Source: Chrysophaeum taylorii
Taxonomy: Eukaryota > Sar > Pelagophyceae > Pelagomonadales > Pelagomonadaceae
Assembly: GCA_029834535.1 (NCBI GenBank)
Contig: JAQMWT010000348.1
Span: 124,001-188,000 of the forward strand
Length of the DNA: 64,000 nucleotides
Reading direction: 5' to 3'
Shown here: one piece after another, positions 11,855 through 24,166 of the stretch
How the letters are laid out: each line of letters begins with the position of its first letter
How positions within the stretch are numbered: position 1 is the first letter of the stretch
Made by a program: the position numbers and the translations under genes
Notes under the pieces: model-generated
What the model was told of the DNA's origin: nothing
What the model saw: the letters and a program-made list of their open reading frames with translations, nothing else
The model's database searches: none

Positions 11855-12252
11855 CCAGAGAGCTACACTATTATTGTTTGCGACACTGGAACATTGTACA
11901 CCTATCTCTCTCTACAAGAGGGTTTTCTCTCCGTAATACGGCTTTCCCTCTTTCCTTCCTTACCCCTTCCGCCCTTTTATCTCAGATTATGAAGAACCCA
12001 ATATGAAGCTCTTTTCCAACATGGAGTAGGCCTCCAGGTGCGTACCGTCAGGTACGGGGTTTTCTGTTTAATTAACAGAGACTTCGTTCCTCGTTGTCAG
12101 TGTAAACGCTTCTATGGGACGTAATGTCCTTAAGGAGCTAGGGCTTAAATCCCTACCTTGTGTAGTAGCATGTGACAAGCGGAATGGTCTGTACACGCCT
12201 AAGACTGCACGCAGTCTCTACCATGTACCCGGAGAGGGTCAAATCTTTCCAG
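11855..12252 (+). repeat. Left LTR of the copia element
   Basis: A 398-bp direct repeat of 25461-25866, preceded by the target duplication CCCTT at 11850-11854. It contains a GTACCG/TACGGGG hairpin-like stretch and a TC-rich tract that differs in length from the right copy. Confidence 0.92.
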
Positions 12253-12735
12253 GTTATGCGCCCAGATGCGTAGGTGTGTCAGCCCAACTGTGTTGTACGT
12301 TTAAATGGAGTGATCAATTTACGCCTGATCACGAGTACAATGCGACAATGTGTTAGGCGGTGGTCTACTGTACATATTTGTTGTGTGACGGTATGTGCCC
12401 ACCAGTTAATTTGGTTTGTGACCGAGTTGGGTCGGTCACTGGTCACATGCTATCGCATAACCAATAAAATTAAAATTTTTCCTATACAAGCCGAGGAAAC
12501 TTGTACGGGTTTTTCCTTCCATTCCCAAACAAAAGACTGACTGCTCGAGAACTAGTCCATTCTTCAGTCTCAAGTCATCCTGTTTTAAATAGCAAGTTGA
12601 TTTGTTCGGTCTTGTCAATAAGCCCACGTTTAAAATAGCGTTCTGTGCATAGAACCCGCACTTGAGAAACCCTTCATTCTTATGTGTCGAATATGTCTAT
12701 CAATCCTATAACCTATTTCTTAATAGGTCACAATT

Positions 12736-14136
12736 ATGTCAAAACAAAAACCAATATCCACTACGGATATCTACAAACAAGAACAAATCCTCGTTGATAA
12801 GATTAACGCAGGATTGCGTTTCCAAGACAATTCAACCAAGGTGAGCTTGGAAATTGAGGTGCTTCGCAGGCATATGACAAGTCCATATGTGGAGACGTTA
12901 TTCTGCTTCGATTCACATGAAGCTTACACCCGAAATGCCCCGGAATATAATCAGCTTCTTGAACAAGAAGTTGATATCATCTTCGCTCAATGGAAAGCTG
13001 AACAAGTAAACGATTTAAACTTACATGATGAAGATGCCCTGCCTGATGATCTTAAAACTTGGCACGTCAATTCATCACATCAACTATTAGTTGATGTCCG
13101 CAATAATCTTGAACGACTTTACTACCAAGTGTCGTACAATCTCGTTCGTCCCGAATTAAATGAGGATGTCAAACGTGTCCTCACTCTATTAGATTCCCGA
13201 TTCCCTAAATCAATTGTGTATGATTCATCTCTAACTAACATATCCTTTACAGATCTCTCCAATGCCGACTGGATCAAACACTGCAAAACTTATGCTGGTT
13301 TCTTGTACACATTCTTTAACTTAGAGTCACACGAAAAACCCGCACTCGCTATGTGGCCTCAATTAAAGAAGATTTATGCAATTACTGCACATCCTAATAA
13401 ACTACGAGCAGTAATGCTCTTAGCTTACCATTACTATGAGACAGTGTCTTGTACAGATGTTACTGAGCTTAAATCTCAGTTGAATCGAATGTCTCTAAAT
13501 GTTAATTGGTATGCCCATGTATTTGTCGAACAACTCCTTGCCTTCCAATCTCAGGCAAAGCAATTAAATAATGATGAAGCATCAATCCAATTTAATAACT
13601 CCACAATCACTCTTAAAGCTCACGAGGAGATCTACCGTCTATATGCTAATCCCTCGGATCACGAGCGCTATTCTCAATCTTTATTGGAATGGTGTAAACT
13701 CTACGAGACACGCTCTGGGAATAACTAGATTCACGATCCTGAATTATTAGAGCTAGTTGATCCTAACGACGTTCGTCCACTATTGGAATTCTTGTTAAAG
13801 ATATACAATGAAACAAAGTTTTCCTCTTACCGACGCTTGGATAAGCCCGCTTCCTGGGTCCCTTACATCCCTGGTACTACCGCTACCAAGCCACCTAAGG
13901 TATTATTGGCGGATACTATTCATCAATCCCACGACTCTCTAAATAACGCTTACTCTTTTTTAGCTACTGTCGCGGGACAGTCTGGCTTCAACGCTCGTAA
14001 GCTTCGTAATGCAAAAGACAAAGCATCGACAATTTCACCTCGTGACACGTCGTACTATCGTCCACCCTCAAATTATAACGTCAAAGGTACCAGCTTCGAT
14101 CGTCCTGTCTTCTCATCTTCCTCTAACCGTAATAAC
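12736..14136 (+). mobile_element. Copia element: gag-like region
   Basis: AT-rich coding sequence follows the left LTR by about 480 bp. It encodes a predicted all-helical protein without recognisable zinc knuckle, ending in a Ser/Asn-rich tail. Its place right after the LTR and its base composition, matching the later integrase and RT parts, support gag. The assignment is positional. It is a fossil, broken. Confidence 0.6.
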
Positions 14137-14395
14137 TAACTAACTAACTAACTTCAGACCTCTCCCGAGCATGGGAGCCAGGCCGGACCGGCAGGGGCCG
14201 GTACGGTATCACAGAGGAAAATCACGCAGTTGGGGCAGAGGCGAGGGACGAGGACTCGTTGATGACGGACCGCCACTGCGCGCGGTCTTGTGCGAAGTCG
14301 TGCAAAAGCGTCGCAGGCCGCAAACGTGTTGGTCCACGAACAATCGACCTGTCCGTCGCGTTCTGCCCAACCGAGCGATAATGCACGCTCTAATA
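14137..14395 (-). mobile_element. LINE 3' fragment inserted in the copia element
   Basis: Reading from its tail on the minus strand, the fragment has a TTAG-repeat tail (CTAACTAACTAAC on the plus strand), then the shared 3' end (GAGCATGGGAGCCAGGC). Then comes sequence matching LINE B up to about 14300 (CCACTGCGCGCGGTCTTGTGCG). Beyond that the similarity fades up to the Helitron-like arm. It is a severely 5'-truncated LINE insertion. Confidence 0.7.
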
Positions 14396-15707
14396 TCCTA
14401 ACTACCAATCGACAGATGTTTGTCTGTTTGTTTGTCTGTCTGTCTGTTTGTCTGTCTGTTTGTCTTTAAATGTCGACTGCTAAGAGGGGGATGTGTGTGG
14501 GGAGCATGAAGGATGTGGGTGGGTTGTTTGTCTTTAAATGTCGACTGCTAAGAGGGGGGGGGGTGTGTGGGGAGAATGAAGGATGTGGGTGGGTTTGTGG
14601 GGTATGAGGGAAGTGCCTGACGGGCGGAGATTAGTACGCGGGAGCTAGTCGGGGTCATCGCCGAAGCGTGGGGCAGGCGAAGAGAGGACGCGCCCCGCCT
14701 GTAGGTCGTACGCATGCTGTTTGTCCCTCGATTTAGGGTAAGGATTAGGTAGGCCCACGAGCCAGGCATTGATCCTCCAAGCCGTCTACGGCGACCTCTC
14801 AGACTATTTCCACGACCCGCGGCGGCTCTTTCAGCGCGCCATTCTCACGCCCCGTCGAAACAATGTTGTCGATGCTGACAACGCGCGCATGACCGCGGCC
14901 TTTTTTTCCCGGAGACGAGGCGTCGGAGTTCTTTTCGGCCGACTAGGTTGGGTCGGAAGACGACGCCTCGCTCTCAAGAGTCGAGTTTTGAACTCCCTGA
15001 CAACCAACGGCATGCTGACTTTGATCGCGAGCTTAAAGTCTTCGCAACCTCGACCCGTCGCGCGGCCACTGCAACGGCACCCGATACATCATCGATAGTG
15101 TCGTGTCACCGAGGCTCCTCCAACCTGTATCCCTCAAGCCCCACCGACGCCAAACGATCAACAAGAGCCAGAGGCAGACGCCCCGCGAGGTCGGCGTCCT
15201 CTTGCCCAAGCCCGTCTTCTGTCACGTCCAGCTCTACGTGGCTCTCTGTCGATCGGCAACCCCGAGAATATGCTCTTCTGAGTCGACGACTCCACCCTAC
15301 CCCACACGTGCTCCGCAATACCGATAAGCCCCCTCCCGGCGTCTACACGCGCATTGTAGGTGAACTTACTGGGACCAGGTGGACTTACTGGGGTTTGAGA
15401 TTGGGACTAGGTGAATATAGTGACCAGGTGAACTTACTGGGACCAGGTGAACTTACTGGGGGTTTTAGAGTAAACTCAAAGATTAGCAGCGTGTGCGGAT
15501 CAAAGCAGCTTAGATTGGCGGAGGCGAGTGCGACGAGCTCGAAGGAGTGGTGTGAGCACGAGTGGGTTTACGCCGACCTTACTGGGGTTAGAGATTTGGA
15601 CTAGGTGAACTTACTGACCAGGTGAACTTATATGAAACTTACTGGGACCAGGTGAACTTACTGGGGTTAGAGATTGGGACTAGGTGAACTTACTGGCCTG
15701 CACTTGT
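14396..15707 (+). mobile_element. Helitron-like fragment with Pif1-type helicase C-terminus, left arm
   Basis: This is one half of a large inverted repeat (other half 24167-25402). On the plus strand, frames carry helicase pieces in order: FHDPRRLFQRAILTPRRNN, GHCNGTRYIIDS, and QTINKSQRQTPREVGVLLP followed by KPVFCHVQLYVALCR. These correspond to the C-terminal motifs of Pif1-family helicases found in Helitrons (AILTP, CNGTR, TINKSQGQT, VALSR). Upstream lies a GT-rich tract with repeated TGTCTTTAAATGTCGAC blocks. Downstream lies a tandem array of about eight units of AGGTGAACTTACTGG. Several frameshifts and stops make it inactive. A Helitron is the best match, but another Pif1-bearing element is possible. 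Confidence 0.7.
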
Positions 15708-15714
15708 GTCTCTT

Positions 15715-18700
15715 ATGGACCGGGCTACTTATCAAATTGATCGTCTTCGCCACCTGTTTGGTAAATTACAGGAAGCGAATCCCAACCCTTCTGCCGACTC
15801 TAAAATGGTACAGGAGGAAATGAAAAGCTTATTGAGTACCCTCTGGACAACTGCTTCTCAAGCTTCGACACAGTCCTTAGATCCTGACGAAGCCACCCAA
15901 GTTCATCTCTACTTATCTCGAGTTGATACTATGTCGAATACCATATCGAGCCTCTTAGAAGCCGATAAGGAATCTCTTGTTTCAGAAGAAAAGTATCAAA
16001 CTGAAATATCTGCTCCTGAAGCGTCCCCCAGTGATGCGGAGCAGAGGGGGACTGCTGATACAGAGAACATGTTCCACACTTTTCTGTCCATTAAAGATGA
16101 TGAAATCGATAACATCCCTCAGCCGCTATTGCAGCACATAAACGCTAAAGCTCAGAATGCTATCATTCGTCGTCAAGCTCGGGAAACTTCTTCGCACTCC
16201 GAGCTTCCCAGTAATCAACCTAACGAAGATACTGAAGATGGCACAGACCCCCCTGTGTTGTTACCAAAATTAAACACTGGTTTTACACTCGTCGTTGTGC
16301 CTTCCGAACAAACGCAAAGTTTCATGACACAGTACGTGTTTGGTCAAAGCTCAACGCATGCCTGTTATGCAACAATGCTTAAACTGTACAACGAGTGCAA
16401 TTTGCCGCTAATGACTACGCCAGGATATGCTGACATATGTGCTTCTCAACATGTAATCAACTTTAAACGTTATGCTGATCCTATTCACATCGTAAAGCTA
16501 CCCGAGTCCTTATCACCTGCTATCCAGACTGCTACGGATACGCAGAGAATCACACATGCTATGATTATAAGGACCGTCATTCCCGCTCTCCCAAAGCATC
16601 CAAATGTGGGATATGTAAAGCTAGACGTTGCGCTTTTTCTACCCAAGCAAAACGACCATAACGATCCCGATCTGCACATCATCAGTATGACTCAATGGGG
16701 AGAAGATAAACTTGGTATACATCTGTATGGAGTTGAATTTAAAGGACAATCATCTATCCAGAGTAAAATTGACGATAATGTTAAGATTACTTTGTTTAGA
16801 CTCAGTAACCTGTTACCAACTCTACCAATTTACTCGCGACAACAAGCAAAAGCGCGTAAATGGAACTTCGCTCACTACAGCTCAGACTATGTGCTTTTAA
16901 CGAACAACGCGAGATACTTAAACTACATTCCACCCTCATGGAACACGTAATTTACGTCCCATGGCTTAAAACCATCCTGGAGTCAATGCATTCGCAGCTG
17001 CTTTACATACGCAAGCATTTCCCACCTCCCGTATGACGCAAGGTTATGACACGTTTGCTCCATACAGTGACTTCATCTCCTAGCCCACGAATACCTACAG
17101 TAACTCTACTTTAACGTCGATGTTGATTTACAAATCATTAGAAGCGCAAGCCAAGAATGCAGGAGTGGACATCTCAGAGCAAAAATCAACATCAACTTTA
17201 AAGTTCTTGTTGAGAGTGACGACAATATCACGCACATGCTACGAAGACGTTTTGGTAATTCCATCGAAGTTTTCCAAATCCCTACCTAAGTTTTTGACAT
17301 ATCTCCATCGAGCATCGGACGTTGAACGTGCACGATATTACACTGGCATAGTGGAATTGACATCACCATGCACAAATCGCAACATAATCAATGGGAGATC
17401 TATTTCCACCTTCGAGCGCGACATGGATGATTCCTTGTTTCCAAGTGCTCTAAGTGTACTTGAGCTTTAAAGGCCGCTCTTTCTTTTCATGGAAATGACA
17501 CCACCACACTCAGCATCGTATGAAGATCATATACGAGTTGCTAATCTCATCTTCTCAACGATGCACTATACGGTGGATATATGTGACCGATTTCCATGCT
17601 ATCTATGTGGAGATTATCAAGCCAGAGAAAGATGGATCCTCGTCGCACGCAAATATAACCCCGGCCCTCTTGATCAGCTTTCATGGCCTAATAAACGAGT
17701 CACTTCCATTCTGGACATTGCAGACCACGCTAACTCCATCAGTCGCAAGTTAATAGTCGACGAACCTTGGACGCAGGTCTTTCCTGACATACCATTCGTG
17801 TCTACACCTAAAACCTACAATATTTTCAGTCGTACAGGATCCGTGCGCTTAACTGTGACTGAGCTTGAAACCTTAACTATGCTGTTCCTTCGTCTGCACT
17901 CTAATAAAACAGTCGAACATCCCAGTCAAGATGAAACTAACTAACTAACTTCAGACCTCTCCCGAGCATGGGAGCCAGGCCGGACCGACAGGAGCCAGTC
18001 CGGAATCACGGGCCTGTAGACGAGGGGCGCCGAAAGGTGGGTCGGCGGAGAGTGATCATCAAGCTTGTCGCCATGCGACGAGGAGACCGCGATGTGACTG
18101 ACAACCAACTCGTCGATAACCTTCCGTCTGCGCCCCCCGGCCATACCCCGTCCCACTGCGAACGTTCCGGCTGCCAACCGGCCCGCCCGGGAGGCGAATA
18201 GGTGCCAACCTACGCCGGGAGGGCGGATGCCCTCGCAAGGCACAGGATTCATGAGGCACCGTCCTCCATCGCAACCACGCGGTCGGCGATCAGGGTAGTC
18301 AAGATGAAATGGAGGGCATTTCTAACTTTCGCCTGGGAATCTTGACTAACTCAAGAAAACCACTTGCTTGCATGAGATCCCCTATTGAACTCAAAGCTTT
18401 CGTGCTCATCTATAATATTATGGGACGCTTATTCCCTAAATCTATCACTTTACCTGTGTCCTTTCGTATTACAACTATCGAATCTAACCAACCATCTCAC
18501 AGGTTATTTTTAAATAAATCCTCTAGTTCCTCCATTATTTACATCACCGGTGGAAGACATACAGGCGGAGACATAACAGTTTCTAGCTCCTCCTCTAAAT
18601 ACCAGGCACATATAAATGCTTTTGGTGAAACCTATACCCTACTAACGCATGATGCCGGAATCGACAAGACTGCTTCTCTTGAACCTGTTACTGGTTTTCT

Positions 18701-19454
18701 TTGGCTTTGCCAAGCATACCATCATAATAATGAAAATCAAGACACGCGTCGTTTAGTACAAGCACTGGTCCCTTATACTTCTCCTGTTTTTCACGATTCT
18801 TTTGTTTTATACCCTCAGGAAAATCGTCTCGAATTTATCGACAAAATGTTTGCTTTAAGTGACATGCATTTGTCCCAAAGCAGATATCTGGGCTTTATTA
18901 CATCAAGCGATAGGAGGATGGGTGCCAAAGTTCATTCTATATACACTCCTACTCCAGCCATTCGTGGATTTGCTAATATGCTCGTGTACGATCCACGACT
19001 CGATCGCATCCGACACTACTCAACTCGCGAATTGGCACGCGCCAATAACTTCACAGCGTACCAAATCAATTTTATTTTGTCTATGTCCATGGACCTATGC
19101 TGTGATATCATCGCAGATGCTATTCCAGCTGGAACATATCATACAATTTATAAACATTTGTGTCAGCTTGTCTATGACTTGCGTATATTAACGCTATCAC
19201 CATCGTTTGACCCTGATCATGCTTCTCTAACCAAAAACTATAGGTCAACCCTCTTCACAAATATATTCCCAGCAGATACATCCTTAACATTACACCAGAG
19301 TTCCATTACAATGTTCTACATCTCAAATAAAAAATTCTCATGTTGTGATACTCTCGCTTCTAACCACGAACTTCCTTCTTTTCATATTAACTCAGTAGCT
19401 CATGCCTTCCTCTCTAACACCTCATCCACAGATATACCATCTCCTAAAGAAAAA
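15715..19454 (+). mobile_element. AT-rich unassigned coding region inside the copia element
   Basis: Open stretches of 414, 116, 151 and 385 codons lie between the Helitron-like arm and LINE B. They share the base composition of the copia parts and no other family is recognisable. One holds a conserved-looking CYLCGDYQARERW segment. By position they fall between gag and integrase, where copia elements carry protease, but I see no clear D-S/T-G site. They may be an extra region of an unusually large copia lineage or of another element lodged in it. Treated as fossil, broken. Confidence 0.4.
17937..18296 (-). mobile_element. Short non-autonomous LINE-derived element, copy 1
   Basis: A 360-bp insert flanked by a perfect 13-bp duplication AGTCAAGATGAAA (17924-17936 and 18297-18309). 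On the minus strand its 5' half matches the start of LINE A (5233-5330) and the element at 41815. Its 3' end matches the end of the LINE fragments at 14137 and 19455, finishing in a TTAG-repeat tail. It therefore carries both LINE ends and no coding middle, and would be mobilised in trans by the LINE machinery. The perfect duplication shows that it is young. Confidence 0.88.
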
Positions 19455-20545
19455 CTAACTAACTAACTAACTTCGGACCTCTCCCGGGCATGGGAGCCAG
19501 GCTGGTCCGGCAGTAGCCGGTCCAGGATCACAGAGCAAAAATCACACAGTTGGGGTAGAGGCGAGGGATGAAAGTGCGTGGATGGCGGACCGCCACTGCG
19601 CGCGGTCTTGTGCGAGGTCGTGCCACGAGTTGAAGGGGATGTCGCATTTCCGGAGTGCCTTGGCGAGCGACCTCCCGTACGTCATCTGCGGAGCCCCCGG
19701 TGGGCGCTTGGAGCGGACCCAAGACGAGAGTATCTTGCGAGGGAGTCGGGAGAAGGGAATGCGGGCGACGTGACCGGCCCAGCGGAGCTGGCGGCGCGTG
19801 ACGTAGACGTCGATGGACTCGAGGCCGAGGCGCCGCAGCAGGATCTCCGTTGAGATGTGGTGGAACCAGGTGTGTTTCCGGGTCACACGACACATGACGC
19901 GGGCGCACTGCGCGTGGAAACACCGCAGCCGGCGGAACAGGACCTCGGTGAGGCACCACGATTCCGCACCGTGAAGGAGGATGGCCAGGACGAGCGAGAC
20001 ATAGACGAGGCGCTTGGCGCGAGCAGAGACGGACTTCGAGGCGAAGATGCAGTCCCGCAAGGCACCGAAGGCCTGAGACGCCTTCTTGATCCGCGCGTCG
20101 ACGTCTGAGTCGTCGCGGCAGTCACGCGAGAGGACCGAGCCGAGGTACTTAAACTGGTCGACGACCGGTATGAAGCGGCCGCGCCCGAGCTCGATGTCCG
20201 AGAGGTTCGTGTCGTCGAACGACTTTGGGTCGCCGTACAGGTGTGCCGGGCGAGCGACGAACAGCATCTCCGTTTTGGACGCCGCTTTCGTGTGTCGGTT
20301 GCCGCAATGCACCTCCATGCCCCAGGCGTCGCAGTGTTCGATGAGGCGCGGTGTCTCGCTGGCGGCGATGTGGCGGTCCCAGAAGAGAAAGGCAACGTCG
20401 TCGGCGTACGCCGATTCATCGAAGGGAAACTCGTCGCCGCGAGTGGACCAAACCGGTTCGTCATCCGAAAGTCTTTCCGCGTACGGTAGACACACGGGGC
20501 GCGGCCATGGCGTCGTCGAAACGACGTCGTCAGTGCCGCCATGAA
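19455..20545 (-). mobile_element. 5'-truncated LINE B inserted in the copia element
   Basis: On the minus strand a single open frame (19542-20573) encodes the end of a LINE polymerase. It starts inside the RT domain before YADDVAFLFWDRH, continues with FKYLGSVLSRD and LVLAILLHGAESWCL, and then RRQLRWAGHVARIPFSRLP. The last about 110 bp are a 3' UTR with the shared GCATGGGAGCCAGGC end and a TTAG tail on the minus strand. The intact frame over more than 300 codons makes this the youngest LINE copy in the window. Confidence 0.9.
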
Positions 20546-20571
20546 CAGCACAAAAACAAATACCCCTTATC

Positions 20572-21381
20572 ATGCCAAGACAGCTCCATGAGAAGCATGT
20601 GCCCTTCGATAAGAAAGTTCATGCCAGGGGCACCCTCGCATTTCGAGATGCGCAACAACGAGCCACCAATTTTCACAACATCCACCATTCCAGTGATTCT
20701 CAAGCTATAAAAGCTGTTCAGGTTATTGCCAGTCCTGGACACCACCCATCTGACGTACCCTACCGTAAGTTCTGTGTGGATTGCACGATTCATAGAAAAC
20801 GCTTTCCTCATCTACACCACCTTATCAAGCAACCATCATTCGAAAACATTTTTCAACCTGGTGAAGCCTGGGCATGTGACGGTGGTTACGTATCTGTGCT
20901 CTCGGAATGGGGATCCTTTCGACATATCATTGTTTTCAAGTGTCTCATTTCTAAATTTCTGTTAGTGTACTTTTGTCGCAGCACAAACTCCAGCGAATTT
21001 TGTAACGCCCTTGAGTTTGTCCGCAACTTTTGCTCTACTTATGTTCATGTACAACTAAAACAAATCTATTGTGATTCCTTTAAACCCTATTTATCTCAGC
21101 ATGTTACAACCCCCTTCCGTGTGGAACATGGTATTAATATGTCCGCGTTCCCTCCTTACTTACATGTCTTTAATCATGAAGTCGAAGCCGCTGTTGGTCA
21201 CATAGCCACTGCCGCGTCTACACGACTCCGGCATATGCTTAATGTATCCTATAAAGGTCACCCCCTAACAGATCCGGCACCACACTACCCGTGGGCTGTT
21301 ATACATGCCATCCAATCGTATAATCTCCTCCCTAACGTTTCCCTTGAACGTATTTACAATGAAGTCCTAAGTCCCCAATAA
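20572..21381 (+). mobile_element. Copia element: integrase region
   Basis: The frame carries a zinc-binding H..C..C block (FCVDCTIHRKRFP) followed by an integrase core of copia type, with AWACDGGYVS containing the first acidic residue. Spacing and content match the GAG-pre-integrase plus rve arrangement. The 5' side adjoins LINE B. Fossil; the element as a whole is broken. Confidence 0.75.
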
Positions 21382-21651
21382 GTCTTGTTAGACCAATGTA
21401 ATGTTCCCCGACGAGACTACCTCAAACCTTTTGGTTCTGTTTGTATCTGCATTTGGAACCTAACGAATTTCATAAATATGAACCCCGATGTCGCCCCTAC
21501 ATCTACTTATGTGGTGCTAACGTTATAAACCCTTTAATAACACCCCATGTTAATCATTTAGCCGATGTTGTCCTTAATCCTGAAAACGGTCAAGTCCGTG
21601 TTTCCTCTAAACTGACTTTTCCTCATCTTATTTCTAAATCTCCTCCTGATT

Positions 21652-24075
21652 ATGAACAGCATCCACCTCCCGCACCTTCACCCGACATTCCCTTCTCTGT
21701 TCACAGCACACCCAATGATGCGGCGCAGAGGGGGAATGCTATGCCATCCGACACTGACCATGAGAGAGGGACTCCTTCTTCTCATCTCCATGTCCCCCAC
21801 TCCCGTTCCCGCATGTGCTCCAGCTGCTTCTGCACCCGCTTCTGCACCCGCTACTTCCGCCACCACACCTACATCTGAAGTGTCTTCCAACACTTTACTT
21901 TTACCATCTTATCGGTCTCTCTATTCCCAGGATGTCCTCCGTCTCACCCGTGGTCCTCATCACCCTCAACCTCGTCGCAAAACCAATCTCAAGGATGTTC
22001 TCACTCGAATTGCCTCGCCTACTGTTGCCGCTTATAAACAAGCCGGTGGTACGCTTGCCGACTTCAAGTATGACCTCTCCAAGCAGTACATAACATTCTG
22101 CGACCCCACCCTCCACTCCCTTCATCTTGCTCACGGCATCCACTGGACGGCTATACCTCCAGAGGGGGAATTTACACCATCACTTCATCACCATGTGCAC
22201 CAAGCGATTTCACAGTCCTCTTCAGTTATGTGTCATAGGAGCCATAGCCACCCATCGCCTGATGCTCCCCATGATCACTTCTGCGACGACGTCAACCTTG
22301 CAGACTTTCACCTTCCTCAAGCTCTCGTTCATTTAATTTCTGAACAAGCTCACGCCTTTCAAGTTCCTCCCGCTCAATATGTTTATGCTTTGTTCACGCC
22401 CCACTCCATTTTGGATCATAATGACGCTTCTTATGGTGCCTCCGAGCCTCATCTCTCCGCCATCGAAGACTATATCACCGTGCAATCGCATTACATTGAG
22501 GCCCACCTTGGTGATGCTCCTCTACTAGTTGTTAAACTCGTCGAAGATCCCGATCACGCTCATCTGCACGATAATGTCGCTTCTTACGCAATTACTCATC
22601 TGACGACGACTCATGACCCCAGCACGGTTGGTTCGGACGAATACAAGATTCAAGCCAAAGATATCAAAATTGATGAATATGAGTTGAACTGCCTCAAAGG
22701 TCTCTCAGACGCTGATCGCAAAGCTTATGTTGCTGCCATCTCCAAAGAGATTTTTGACATTGTTAAGTTTGGCTGCTTTAAACTAGCACTGCCAGTGGTC
22801 AACTCACAGCCTATTGACACCCGTCTCGTCCTAAGTATAAAAACCAACGCTGCTGGTCAGGACATTAAACATAAAGCACGCCTGGTCCTACGAGGATTCT
22901 TAGCCTCTGTGGGCACCGATTTCTTCAACACATTCAGCCCTATGGCACAGCTTACCGGCATCCGTTGTGTTCTGGCGCTAGCAGCTCATCTGCGACTTCC
23001 CGTCTACCATGTCGACGTCCCTAACGCTTTTGTTCAAGCTCCCATCGATTCTCATGTCTATGTCAAACTGCCACAAGGTATTTACCTTCTCGATCCCGAA
23101 GATACTAAATACCAAGGCCGTCGTCTCCCAAAGCTACTTAAATCTCTCTATGGATTACGTCAGAGCCCTGCTCTTTGGAATCAAACCATAAACGGCTTCT
23201 TTGATTCACTAGGCTATACACGATTTCGAACAGACACATGCATTTACGCTAAAGTCCAAGCTGACGCTACATTTCTAATTTGCACGCTCTCAGTAGACGA
23301 CATCGTCATTACCTGCACTTCGGAAACTTTACGTCGTGAGTTCCAGCAGGCCCTGAAAAAAGAATACTCTGTCGACACCTTCGAAGAAGTCCATACTCTC
23401 CTAGGCATGCGCATAACGCGTACAACTGATGGATCTATATCACTGGACTGTCAGGCTAAACTTGATGCATTGTTCGAAGAGTACCCCATTTTAATGCAGT
23501 TACGTCCCACTTCCACACCGATGTCACCATCAACCACGTATAAAACTGGAGAGCCATCTTCTGATATGGACAAGTTAATCCTTCATACCTTCTCTACTCT
23601 ACTTGGCAAGCTCACGTTTGTCCAATTGGCCTGTCGCCCCGATTTATCACAAAGTCTTAGTCGTTGCTCTCGAGGAATGCATAATCCAGCATTTCTACAT
23701 GTTCAAGTACTAACAGGAACGCTCCGCTACTTGCGCAAGCCCGAAAATCGTAATCTTCGCCTCTGGTACTACTCTGGTTCTTCCTCTCTAATGGACCATC
23801 TTCGACTTCTTATCGGTAATCGTACTGACATGGCCACCATGCTGGATTGCACTAAAGAACAAGTTAATTCAGGTAATTTTGTTCCACTGGTCGCGTTCGT
23901 CGATGCCGATAATGCACCCTCTTATGAACAAGACCGCAAATCTACAACCGGTTACGCTATCATTTTGTTTGGTTCTCTCATCACTTGGAAGTCTAAGTTG
24001 CAGCCTATTACAGCTACTTCTACGCATGAGAGTGAACTTATCGCCCTTAATATGTGCGCCGATGATGTGGTCTGA
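21652..24075 (+). mobile_element. Copia element: reverse transcriptase and RNase H region
   Basis: This long frame is the best preserved part of the element. Copia-type RT signatures appear in order: KARLVLRGF, VDVPNAFVQAPID, HVYVKLPQGIYLL, LYGLRQSPALWNQ and LSVDDIVIT at the catalytic site. RNase H follows with RKSTTGYAIILFGSLI and TSTHESELIALN. The domain order after integrase defines Ty1/copia rather than Ty3/gypsy. Confidence 0.93.
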
Positions 24076-24166
24076 TTACGCAAATTGTTAACAGAAATGG
24101 CATTCGCTATAAATCCTCACTTCTTTCTCCGCCAACCTTCATGGAAAGACTAGCTACTAGATTATG

